From NCBI GenBank assembly GCA_947448955.1, contig CANFPU010000025.1, forward strand, positions 1-32,464: 32,464 nt of DNA. Direction: 5' to 3'. Positions 22,096-29,719 of the stretch are shown one piece after another. The notes beneath the pieces were generated by a model. It was not told the origin of the DNA. It ran no database searches and worked only from the letters and a program-made list of their open reading frames with translations. The first letter of the stretch is position 1, and each line of letters begins with the position of its first letter. Origin of the DNA: Burkholderiales bacterium (GTDB lineage Bacteria; Pseudomonadota; Gammaproteobacteria; Burkholderiales; Burkholderiaceae_C). A program made the position numbers and the translations under genes.

Positions 22096-23067
22096 TCAAT
22101 CAGCCTGGAAGCCAGACGCCTTGACCGGCTTGGCCCATTTGGCCAGGTCGGCGCGCTGCACTGCGGCCAGTTGCTCGGGCGTCGAGGCGATCGCCTCCAG
22201 CCCCAGCGCGCTCAGCTTGGCCTGCAGCGCCGGCTCTTTCATCGCCGACTGCACTGCCACGCTCAGTCGTTGCGCGGTAGCTGCGGGCAGTGCACCCGGA
22301 CCGTAGATTGCAAACCAGGCGCTGGCGTCCATCGCCAGACCTTGCTCACGCAGCGTGGGCACATCGGGCAACTGCGGTGCGCGCTGCGCCCCCGTCACCG
22401 CGATGATGCGGATCTTGCCCGCACGGTGCTGCTCCAGTGATTCGGCCAGCACATCCATCGTGTAGCCGATATGGCCACCGATCAGCGCGGTCATCGCCGG
22501 CGCGCCACCTTGGTAAGGCACATGCTGCAAATCAATGCCCGCAGCGTCGCCGATCATCAAACCGAGAAAGTGCGGCACCGTGCCGTTGCCTGATGAGCCG
22601 TAGGTCGCCGTCGACGGGTCGGCCTTGGCCTTGGCCAGCATCTCGGCAACGGTCCTGACATTGCTCTTCGGGCCCGAGACGACGCAGAACTGGAAACCCG
22701 CGAGCTGGCTGATCGGCGCCAGGTCCTTGACCGGGTCGTAGCCCAGCTTCTTGTAGACATGCGGAAACAACACCACCGGGCCGCTGGGCATGACAACCAG
22801 CGTGTTGCCGTCAGCGGCGGCATTCTTCAGCGCCTCGATCGCGATCCGCCCCGCCGCGCCGGCCTTGTTCTCAACCACCACAGGCTGACCGCCGAGCTGC
22901 GTCGACAAGCGCTCGGCCAGCAACCTGGCGATGATGTCGGCCGAACCGCCGGGCGGGAAACCGACCAAGATGCGCAGCGGCGGCTTGTCGGCACCGGTCT
23001 GGGCGCGGCTGTGGACAGCGGGCAGCGACAGCGCGGCGGCGGTCAAGAGCAGGTTTCGGCGTTGCAT
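22096..23067 (-). CDS. Bug/TctC-family tripartite tricarboxylate transporter receptor
   Basis: A 323-residue periplasmic binding protein with signal MQRRNLLLTAAALSLPAVHS and cleavage near SRAQT, then the Bug hallmarks LRILVGFPPGGSADIIAR, QPVVVENKAGAAG, YGSSGNGTVPHFLG and HVPYQGGAPAM. Bug proteins bind small carboxylates or aromatic acids; many are orphans in Burkholderiales, as here, with no TctAB genes nearby. ATG 23067 has a good AGGAG six bases upstream. It is the first gene of a two-gene unit with the sulfatase. The ligand may be a sulfated or related organic acid, by association only. Confidence 0.93.
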   Translation of the reverse strand: MQRRNLLLTAAALSLPAVHSRAQTGADKPPLRILVGFPPGGSADIIARLLAERLSTQLGGQPVVVENKAGAAGRIAIEALKNAAADGNTLVVMPSGPVVLFPHVYKKLGYDPVKDLAPISQLAGFQFCVVSGPKSNVRTVAEMLAKAKADPSTATYGSSGNGTVPHFLGLMIGDAAGIDLQHVPYQGGAPAMTALIGGHIGYTMDVLAESLEQHRAGKIRIIAVTGAQRAPQLPDVPTLREQGLAMDASAWFAIYGPGALPAATAQRLSVAVQSAMKEPALQAKLSALGLEAIASTPEQLAAVQRADLAKWAKPVKASGFQAD

Positions 23068-23151
23068 GGTGTCTCCTGGAGGGCAAGTCGGTCGAGCCCG
23101 GACTTTAAGGGCTGGCCCCGCTGGCCCAGTGCCGGCCTGGCACCACGCAAC

Positions 23152-24663
23152 TCAGCGCGGCTTGCGCAGACTGGTTTGCTCCAGGTCGAGTTGGTCGATC
23201 GTCATGCGCAGCGGCGCCTGCGCGCCCAGGTCCGGGCCCAGGTCCGCACCCAGGTCCGCACCCGCTGCGGCGAGATCGCCGACCACCACCGATCGCAGCG
23301 CGGCGGCCTGCCAATGGTCGCGCGCAAAAGCCTGTACCTGCTCGGGCGTGACCGCCAGCAGGCCTGGCGCGTACTGCGCCAACTCGGCCAGCGGCCGGCG
23401 CTGCGCCAACTGACCCACCAGCAAGGCCGACAGCCCGGCCGTGGTCTCGAGTCGCCGTACAAAACCGCCCACCAAGGTGGCTTGCCGCGCCGCCAATTCC
23501 TCGGCGCCGGGCGGCGCGTCGGCCAGTCGGGCGATCTCAGCGCGCAAGCGCTGTAAAACCTCATTGGCGCTGGGATGGTGGGTCTGGGCCCGGGCGCTGA
23601 CCATGCCGCCGATGGCAAAACTCTCAGTGCTGCTGGCGGCGCCGTAGCTCAGGCCGCGCTTGATCCGCACCTCCTGGTTCAGCCGCGCCGAATAGCCGCC
23701 CCCCAGCACGGCGTTGGCCACCAGCCCGGCATAGCGTTGCTCCGGGTCGTCGGCGCCGCGGCCGATGAAGGGCGCAGCGACCGCCACCGCGCTTTGACCA
23801 CTGCCAGGCAAGTCGATCAGCACCAGCGGCGCGGCGATGGGTTGCGGCGCAGCGGCAGCCGCTTCGGGCGGCGCGGCGACCGGATTTCGCCAATCGCCCA
23901 GCAAACGCTCGGCCAACGCCAAGGCCTGTGCCGGCGTGACGTCGCCCGCCAGCACCAAGCTCACCCGGTCGGGCCGCACCCAGCGCGACTGGAAGGCCTG
24001 GAGGTCGGCGCGTCGTAGCCGCTGCAACGCCGCCGGCGGCGCGACACGGCCGTGGGGCACGTCGCCCCAATAAGCGCGGCGCAACACCAGCGCAGCAACC
24101 TCGGTCGGGTTGCCCAACGTGACCCGCCATGCATCGATCGCCTGGGCCCGGGCGCGTTCAAGCTCGTCGGCGGCCAGCAGCGGGTGGCGCAACACATCGA
24201 CCACCAGCGCCAGCGCGGGCGCCAGTTGCGGGCTGCTCACGGTCATCGACAGGCTGCTCGCACCCCAGCTGGAGCCGGACTCGAGCGCACCGCCCAGCGC
24301 CTCGGCCTGGCGCACCAGCTCGGCAGCCGGCACCGCCCGACCCGCTCGCAGCGCACCCTTCGGCCAGAGCGTGGTGGTCATCGAAGCGACGCCCGGCCGG
24401 CCAGGCGGGTCGGCCTCGGGCCCGGCGCGAACCAGCAGACTGATGCTGACCAACGGCAAGGCCGGACGGGGCGCGACCACCAGCGTCAGACCGTTGCTCA
24501 AAACCTGCTCGTGCAACACCGGCAGGACGAGTGCGCGCGGCGGCTGCGCCAACGGCGGCAGATCAAGTCCCGGCGTGCCGGCGCGCGCGGCAGGCCACAG
24601 GCTGCACAGCAGCGCCAGCAACGCCAGTTGGCGCCAGGACGCCCGAATCAGCGAGTCGCTCAT
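23152..24663 (-). CDS. M16-family peptidase homologue lacking the zinc site
   Basis: A 503-residue exported protein (signal 1-28) with the M16 fold: VLSNGLTLVVAPRPALPLVSISLLVRAG at the start, Ala-rich helices, and the second M16 domain with GGGYSARLNQEVRIKRGLSYGA. The place where active members have HxxEH reads VASMTTT (about 92-98), so zinc cannot be bound and the protein should be the non-catalytic partner of the M16 peptidase encoded just upstream. The two overlap by ATGA (24660-24663), which gives balanced translation. A 12-bp tandem repeat near the end encodes GADLGADLGPDL. Two-subunit M16 enzymes of this kind process peptides in the periplasm, as mitochondrial processing peptidase does with its own alpha and beta chains. 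Confidence 0.92.
   Translation of the reverse strand: MSDSLIRASWRQLALLALLCSLWPAARAGTPGLDLPPLAQPPRALVLPVLHEQVLSNGLTLVVAPRPALPLVSISLLVRAGPEADPPGRPGVASMTTTLWPKGALRAGRAVPAAELVRQAEALGGALESGSSWGASSLSMTVSSPQLAPALALVVDVLRHPLLAADELERARAQAIDAWRVTLGNPTEVAALVLRRAYWGDVPHGRVAPPAALQRLRRADLQAFQSRWVRPDRVSLVLAGDVTPAQALALAERLLGDWRNPVAAPPEAAAAAPQPIAAPLVLIDLPGSGQSAVAVAAPFIGRGADDPEQRYAGLVANAVLGGGYSARLNQEVRIKRGLSYGAASSTESFAIGGMVSARAQTHHPSANEVLQRLRAEIARLADAPPGAEELAARQATLVGGFVRRLETTAGLSALLVGQLAQRRPLAELAQYAPGLLAVTPEQVQAFARDHWQAAALRSVVVGDLAAAGADLGADLGPDLGAQAPLRMTIDQLDLEQTSLRKPR
23225..23263 (-). repeat. 12-bp tandem repeat inside the inactive M16 gene
   Basis: CCCAGGTCCGGG followed by two copies of CCCAGGTCCGCA and a final CCC. 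It encodes Gly-(Ala/Pro)-Asp-Leu units close to the C-terminus and keeps the frame. Confidence 0.9.
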
Positions 24664-26027
24664 GACGCGGCCCCTTGGACATAGTCAATGATGACGCGAT
24701 GGCCGCGCAACAGGTAGTGCTGCAGCACCCGCTGCACATCGGCCGCCTGCACCGCCTGCAAGCGAGCGACGCGCTGGTCGGCCTCGCGGGCGTCGCCATA
24801 CAGCATGACCGCGCGACCAATCGCATCGGCCTGGCCTTGCGGCGTCTGGCGCGACAGCAGCGCGGCGGTCAACAACTGGGTCCGCACCTTGTCCATCTCG
24901 GCGCTGCCCAGGGCCCCCTGGGCCAATCGGCGAATCTGGCCGAGCAGGGCCTGTTCGAGCCGACGCAGCGGTTGGCCGCTGGCGGCGATCGCGTAAGCCG
25001 TCAACATGCCGGCATCGGCGTACAGGTCGGCCGAAAAACCCGCCGACTGCGCCGCCTGACGGTGGTAGACCAGGGCTTCATTCAGCCGTGACGATTCGCC
25101 AGCCGACAGCAACGCGGCTGCGAGCTCCAGCGCCGGCGCATCAGCATGGGACACCGCTGGGCCCTGCCAGACCAGCGCGACCGCGGGCAGCGGCAGCTGG
25201 GGCGCCTTCAGCGTGACGCGGCGGTCGCGCTGGCGGGCCGGCTCGACCATGCTCACGCGCGGGATCGCTGACGCTGGGTTGACGAGCGGGCCGAAATAGC
25301 AATCGACCCAAGCGTCAAGCTGGACCGGTTCGAAATCGCCGGTCACGATCAGCAGCGCGTTGTCGGGCCGGTAATACGTGGCATGAAACTGGCGTACATC
25401 GGCCAGCGTCGCGGCGTTCAAGTCAGCCTCGCTGCCGATCACCGGGCGCTGGTACGGGTGGGCCTCGAAGCATTGCTGCGACAGTGCGTTGAACAGCCGA
25501 CCATAGGGGTCGGCCAGCACGCGCTGGCGCAGTTCCTCGATCACCACCTTGCGCTCGCTGTCGAAGCTGGCCTGGTCGACTTGCAGGTGGGCCAGGCGCT
25601 CGGCCTCGGCCCAGAGCAGACGCTCGAGGTGGTTGGACGGCACTTCGCTCTGGTAGGCCGTCACGTCCTCGGCGGTGAAGGCGTTGTTTTGGCCACCGAC
25701 GTCCTCGGTCAGGCGGTCGAACATCTCGTTAGCCATGTGCCGGGTGCGCTTGAACATCAGGTGCTCGAACAAATGCGCAAAGCCAGATCGGCCCGCCGGG
25801 TCATCCTTGCCGCCGACGCGGTACCAGACCTGGACGCTGACGCTGCCACCACCCATGGCCTCAGCCGAGCTGACCACCTGCAAGCCGTTGGCCAAGCTGC
25901 GCTGGCGCAGGCGCATCGCAGGCAGGCGGATCAAAGCGGCGGGCTGTGCAACGCCAGGCCCTGCGGCCCAGGCCGGCACGGTCGCGGCGCCCAGCAGCGC
26001 CAAGCCCTGGCGACGGGTCAACAACAT
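24660..26027 (-). CDS. M16-family zinc peptidase (pitrilysin type), catalytic
   Basis: A 455-residue exported metallopeptidase. The zinc motif is intact: H85-L-F-E88-H89 in GFAHLFEHLMF, with the third ligand glutamate in VVIEELRQ (about E165). The second M16 domain follows in the C-terminal half. The N-terminus, MLLTRRQGLALLGAATVPAWA, has a twin-arginine-like start and an export signal. I chose ATG 26027 because GGAG lies eight bases upstream and the signal then starts correctly; the frame extends to 26063. It is the first of a coupled pair with the zinc-less partner. It should degrade peptides or process a periplasmic protein. Confidence 0.94.
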   Translation of the reverse strand: MLLTRRQGLALLGAATVPAWAAGPGVAQPAALIRLPAMRLRQRSLANGLQVVSSAEAMGGGSVSVQVWYRVGGKDDPAGRSGFAHLFEHLMFKRTRHMANEMFDRLTEDVGGQNNAFTAEDVTAYQSEVPSNHLERLLWAEAERLAHLQVDQASFDSERKVVIEELRQRVLADPYGRLFNALSQQCFEAHPYQRPVIGSEADLNAATLADVRQFHATYYRPDNALLIVTGDFEPVQLDAWVDCYFGPLVNPASAIPRVSMVEPARQRDRRVTLKAPQLPLPAVALVWQGPAVSHADAPALELAAALLSAGESSRLNEALVYHRQAAQSAGFSADLYADAGMLTAYAIAASGQPLRRLEQALLGQIRRLAQGALGSAEMDKVRTQLLTAALLSRQTPQGQADAIGRAVMLYGDAREADQRVARLQAVQAADVQRVLQHYLLRGHRVIIDYVQGAAS

Positions 26028-26096
26028 CCTGGGTTCTCCGACAACTCGAAAGGCAGAGATCATCGCCGAGGACCGCCCCGTTCGCCGGCGGGTCGC

Positions 26097-27329
26097 TCAG
26101 TCTTCGAGCAGATCCGGTGGCAATCCACGCGCGCCACGCCAGCCGGGCAGGTCGGCCAGGGTCTGCGCACCCTCGGTGACCCTGCGCCAGAACTGCGAGA
26201 ACGAGCCGCAAAGCTGCTCAGGATCCGCCAGCAAGCGCGGCGCACTCTGGCGCCAAGCCGCTGGCCAGGCCGCGGGCAGGTGCTGGTTGTCGGTGCACTG
26301 GACCCGGGCCGCGCTGCCCAGCGCCAGCTGCAGTGACGCGGCATCGGCATGGACGACCTGGTGGCTGATCAAGGCCATGCGCTCTGCCACAAAACGCCAG
26401 CGGGCCGCCGACCAGGGCCAGCGGGCGTGGCACTCTGCCGGCCAGACGCCAAGCCGCAAGGTCTCGCGCGCGGCGCGGTTGTCGGCCAGCGCCGCCGGGT
26501 CTGCCAGCGACCAAGGGTGGATCAGCCAGACTTCGCGCCCGGCCAGCGTGCGTGGCTTGGGCAGCGCCGAGATCGGCGGCAGATCGGGCGGCGGCGTGCG
26601 CCACAGCGCCGGTTCAGCAACGCCACCGCTGGCCTTGACCGGCGCCGGCGGCAGCGGTGAAGTGCCTAGGGCCCAGCGCTCGATCGTGGCATAGGACGTG
26701 TCAATCACCGACCCAGGGCTGGCCCAGCCCGGCGTCGCGCGGGCATAGCGCGCCACGTTCTCGGCATTGAACAGATAAGGCTTGAGACTGCCGGTGCCCG
26801 CCACCCATTGCCAAGACAGGTGGTTGCTGGCCAGGTCACCGTCGAGCAGGTGCGCAAACATCCAGTCGGCGCCGGCGCGCCAGTGCACGCCACGCACATG
26901 GACGACGTAGCTGGCCAGCCACATCCTGACATGGTTGTGCAACCAGCCGCTGGCGTACAGCGTTCGCACGGCGGTGTCGATCACCGGCACGCCGGTCAGG
27001 GCGCAGCGGATGTCCTCGGGCAGCGTCGCGGCATAGTCGGCATCGGGCCTGGGGCCGGCGTGCAGGGACTCGAAAATCGCCTCGCCACGATGGCGCCAAA
27101 CATGCTGGAAGAACTCGCGCCAGCCCAACTCCTGCAGCAGCTTGTGCGTCAGACCCAGCCCGTGCCGCAGCGCAACCTCAGGCACGCTGAGCATGCCATG
27201 GGTGAGATAGGGCGAGAGCCTGGTGACCGCCCCATCCAGGTGGTTGCGGGTGCTGGCATAAGCCGCAGCGCGGACCGCGGCCAAGCGGTTCTGGGCGGCA
27301 GCGCGGGTGGGTGCGAAGGTGTCGTTCAT
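26097..27329 (-). CDS. Photolyase/cryptochrome-like FAD-binding protein with C-terminal extension
   Basis: A 410-residue protein. Residues about 1-215 match the helical FAD-binding domain of photolyases: LSPYLTHGMLS, LGWREFFQHVW, VPVIDTAVRTLYASGWLHNH, RMWLASY, GDLASNHLSWQWVAGTG and FNAENVARYA. The usual N-terminal alpha/beta antenna domain is absent. Instead, a Pro-rich linker (about 225-262) leads to about 145 residues beginning EVWLIHPWSLAD, with WPWSAARWRFVAERMALIS, which resembles the region of a photolyase antenna domain around its FLLESL-type helix. The order of the two domains may thus be swapped. I chose ATG 27329 because it gives the best N-terminus (MNDTFAPTR); an ATG at 27341 and a TTG at 27353 are alternatives. 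Role: light-dependent DNA repair or signalling, unproven. Confidence 0.82.
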   Translation of the reverse strand: MNDTFAPTRAAAQNRLAAVRAAAYASTRNHLDGAVTRLSPYLTHGMLSVPEVALRHGLGLTHKLLQELGWREFFQHVWRHRGEAIFESLHAGPRPDADYAATLPEDIRCALTGVPVIDTAVRTLYASGWLHNHVRMWLASYVVHVRGVHWRAGADWMFAHLLDGDLASNHLSWQWVAGTGSLKPYLFNAENVARYARATPGWASPGSVIDTSYATIERWALGTSPLPPAPVKASGGVAEPALWRTPPPDLPPISALPKPRTLAGREVWLIHPWSLADPAALADNRAARETLRLGVWPAECHARWPWSAARWRFVAERMALISHQVVHADAASLQLALGSAARVQCTDNQHLPAAWPAAWRQSAPRLLADPEQLCGSFSQFWRRVTEGAQTLADLPGWRGARGLPPDLLED

Positions 27330-27481
27330 CGGGGCGATCATGCCCCGGTTCAAAAGCGGCCCAAGAACAGTGAGGGTCTGCGGGCGCTGGACTGCGGGCC
27401 CTCAGACCTGGATCCCATCACCGCCAGGTCCTCCCTGTAGGATGTTGCATCACGCAACTGATCCCCAGCCTGGGGTGGAGC

Positions 27482-28480
27482 ATGCAGCGCCGAACCTTGA
27501 TCGCCGCCAGCCCGCTGGTCTGGCTCACCACCGCGCCTGAGGTCCGGTCGCAGCCGAACCCGGGCTTCGAGGCCGCTGCGCGCTACGCCGCCGCCAAGAA
27601 CGGTGTGGCGATGCTGGTGATGCGCGAGGGCCGGGTGTTGTTCGAGGACTATCCGAATGGCGGCGGGCCCGATCGCGCCTGGGAGACCGCCAGCGGCACC
27701 AAGAGTTTTTGTGGTGTGCTGGCTGCAGCGGCTGCGGCCGACGGCCTGCTGTCCATCGACGAGACCTGCGCTCGGACGCTGGTCGAGTGGGCCGATGACC
27801 GGCGTGCCACGATCACGGTGCGCGATCTGCTCACGCTCACCAGCGGTCTGGCCGGCGGCGCGATCGGCCGCCCGCCCAGCTACGCGCAGGCCGTGACGGC
27901 GCAGCCGGCGTTCGAGCCTGGGCAGCGCTTCCAGTACGGCCCCACGCCGTTCCAGGTCTTCGGCGAAATCATCCGGCGCAAGCTGACCGCGGCGGGTGCC
28001 AACCCCGACCCGCTGGACTATCTTCGGCAACGCGTTCTCGACCCGGCGGGCATCACCTTCGGACCCTGGCGGCGCGGGTTCGATGGCCTGCCCATGCTGC
28101 CGCAAGGCGCTGCGCTGAGCGCGCGCGATTGGGCCCGCTTCGGGCAGTTCGTGCTCGACGGTGGCCGCAAACTCGATGCGAAGACGCTGGCCGCTTGCTT
28201 CGACGGCACGGCGGCGAACCCGGGCTACGGGCTGAGCTGGTGGCTGTTGCGCCCGGGGCTGGTCGGCCCGGGCCCGCGGGCGGGCATCGACGGCGTGCTG
28301 GGCCAGGCCCTGGCCCACGAGGACGTGGTGATGGCCGCCGGCGCAGGCGACCAGCGCCTGTACCTGCTGCGCCGGCGCGGGCTGGTGGTGGTGCGCCAGG
28401 CCACAGGCATCGTCGCCGCGCTGATGGGTGCGGGCACCGGTTGGCAGGACGCTGTGTTCCTGCAGACGCTGCTCGGATAG
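27482..28480 (+). CDS. Beta-lactamase-fold serine hydrolase
   Basis: A 332-residue exported protein (signal 1-23, cleavage near VRSQP) of the class C beta-lactamase/esterase family. The catalytic SxxK is S71-G-T-K74 in TASGTKSF. The region LTLTSGLAGG follows as usual, and FQYGPTPFQVFGEIIRR carries the expected Tyr, although the usual Asn of the YxN motif is Pro. The C-terminal GGxxx/KTG-type strand is not clear. Such proteins are mostly esterases or peptidases rather than true beta-lactamases. It is transcribed divergently from the photolyase-like gene, with 150 bp between them. Confidence 0.88.
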   Translation: MQRRTLIAASPLVWLTTAPEVRSQPNPGFEAAARYAAAKNGVAMLVMREGRVLFEDYPNGGGPDRAWETASGTKSFCGVLAAAAAADGLLSIDETCARTLVEWADDRRATITVRDLLTLTSGLAGGAIGRPPSYAQAVTAQPAFEPGQRFQYGPTPFQVFGEIIRRKLTAAGANPDPLDYLRQRVLDPAGITFGPWRRGFDGLPMLPQGAALSARDWARFGQFVLDGGRKLDAKTLAACFDGTAANPGYGLSWWLLRPGLVGPGPRAGIDGVLGQALAHEDVVMAAGAGDQRLYLLRRRGLVVVRQATGIVAALMGAGTGWQDAVFLQTLLG

Positions 28481-28486
28481 CGTGCG

Positions 28487-28687
28487 CCACCTGCCTGCCT
28501 GGTCGCCCAGCGCCCACGCGCTGGCGCCGAAGCTGAGCAAGGCCACCAGCCGATCACCGGCATGCACGCTGTAGCGGGTTTGACTGCGCGACCTCGGCGT
28601 GCAGCCCACGTCGTGGCGCCGCGCTGCGTACTCGCTCCACAGCCGGGAGGTGGCGGCGAACTCAGCGGGCGCCTGGAGGCCTGGCAC
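28487..28687 (-). pseudogene. Relic of a DUF4338/DruA-like gene
   Basis: On the minus strand a short segment reads LWSEYAARRHDVGC, then RSQTRYSVHAGDRLVALLSF and GASAWALGDQAGRW. This follows the pattern of the DUF4338 (DruA-like) core, where a WNEY..YHYLGY motif is followed by a (Q)xRY strand and LLxFGAxAW. The frame runs on into sequence antisense to the serine hydrolase gene, where the match ends, and the preceding N-terminal half is missing because the MYG1 gene starts 14 bp away. Conserved His-Tyr-Leu-Gly positions are already altered (RRHDVGC). It is best read as a leftover of a mobile-element-associated gene. The match is from memory of the family pattern. Confidence 0.55.
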
Positions 28688-28700
28688 CTAAAATCGACCC

Positions 28701-29666
28701 ATGACCGAGCACAAGACCATCGCCACCCACAGTGGCAGCTTCCACGCCGACGACGTGTTTGGCGTCGGCGTGCTGATGGCGGTGTTTCCATCGCACACGC
28801 TGGTCCGCTCCCGCCAGGAGGCGCTGATCGACGCCGCCGATTTCGCGGTCGATGTCGGCGGCATCTGGGACACGGCGCGCGGACGCTTCGACCACCACCA
28901 GCGCGGCTTCGATGGCGCCAGGCCGGCGCGTGAGGTCAACGGTGAACCGGCTGCCGGCGTCGGCTATGCCAGTGCCGGTCTGGTGTGGTCGGTGCATGGC
29001 GCGGCCTATGTGCAGGCTTTGGCAGCCAGCGTCGGGGCGCCGCTGGACGCGGATGCGGTGGCCGAGACCGTGCAATCCCTGGACGACTCGCTGGTGCAAT
29101 ACCTGGACATCGTCGACACCGGGCAGGGCAACGTCGCACCCGGTATCTTCGGCCTGTCGGCCTTGATCGCCCAACTCAACACCGGTTGGATGGAGGAGCA
29201 GGGGCTGACCGCGTCGGCGAAGGCCGAACTTCAGGACAGCCGTTTCCGCGAGGCGGTGGCCATCACCCGGAAATTTTTGGATCGCGCCATCCTCAAGCAG
29301 ATCTCCAAACTCAGATCACTGGACATCGTGCGTCGGGCACCGCGGCTGATGGATGGACGCGTGCTCCACCTGCAGGAGGGCGGCATGCCCTGGAGCCAGG
29401 TGGTGGTGCAGGAGATGCCCGACGTCCGGTTCGTGATCTATCCCGATTCGGAGGGCGAGCAGTACCAGGTCAAGACCGTGCCGGTGGCGCACGGCTCTTT
29501 TGTGGCCAGACTGGACTTGCCCAAGACCTGGGCTGGCTTGCGCAACCAGGAACTGGCGGCGGTCACGGGCGTGCCAGACAGCGTCTTCTGCCACTCGAAT
29601 CTGTTCATCGGTGGCGCCCGCAGCATGGAAGGCGCGCTGCGCCTGGCGGCGCTGGCGCTCGGGTAG
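28701..29666 (+). CDS. MYG1-family predicted metal-dependent hydrolase
   Basis: A 321-residue cytoplasmic protein of the MYG1 (UPF0160) family, related to DHH phosphoesterases. Motifs seen: THSGSFHADDVFGVGVLM at the N-terminus, FAVDVGG, RFDHHQRGFDGAR, SAGLVWS, DDSLVQYLDIVDTG and, near the end, FCHSNLFIGGARSMEGAL. Human and yeast MYG1 is an exonuclease acting on RNA; the bacterial role is not established. All acidic and His motifs look intact. It stands alone between the DruA-like relic and a convergent regulator gene. Confidence 0.94.
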   Translation: MTEHKTIATHSGSFHADDVFGVGVLMAVFPSHTLVRSRQEALIDAADFAVDVGGIWDTARGRFDHHQRGFDGARPAREVNGEPAAGVGYASAGLVWSVHGAAYVQALAASVGAPLDADAVAETVQSLDDSLVQYLDIVDTGQGNVAPGIFGLSALIAQLNTGWMEEQGLTASAKAELQDSRFREAVAITRKFLDRAILKQISKLRSLDIVRRAPRLMDGRVLHLQEGGMPWSQVVVQEMPDVRFVIYPDSEGEQYQVKTVPVAHGSFVARLDLPKTWAGLRNQELAAVTGVPDSVFCHSNLFIGGARSMEGALRLAALALG

Positions 29667-29719
29667 TCAGGCGCTGGGGCGGCGCGAGAACGCGACGCTT
29701 GCCTCGGCGTCAGTCCCCA

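Noticed and set aside
27444-27475. Inverted repeats GTTGC/GCAAC and CCCCA/TGGGG before the serine hydrolase gene
   Set aside because: Arms of only 5 bp in GC-rich DNA; they could be an operator or RNA hairpin but are not distinguishable from chance.
27482-28480. Serine hydrolase as an antibiotic-resistance beta-lactamase
   Set aside because: SxxK is present but the YxN asparagine is replaced and no clear KTG motif is seen, so an esterase or peptidase role is more likely.
27350-28486. Long minus-strand frame opposite the serine hydrolase gene
   Set aside because: Antisense shadow of a gene with a clear signal peptide and SxxK motif. Only its first part (28487-28687), outside that gene, has family-like sequence and is kept as a relic.
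29694-29711. GACGC/GCGTC stem between the convergent MYG1 and regulator genes as a terminator
   Set aside because: Five-bp stem with an 8-nt loop and no T-run on either strand.
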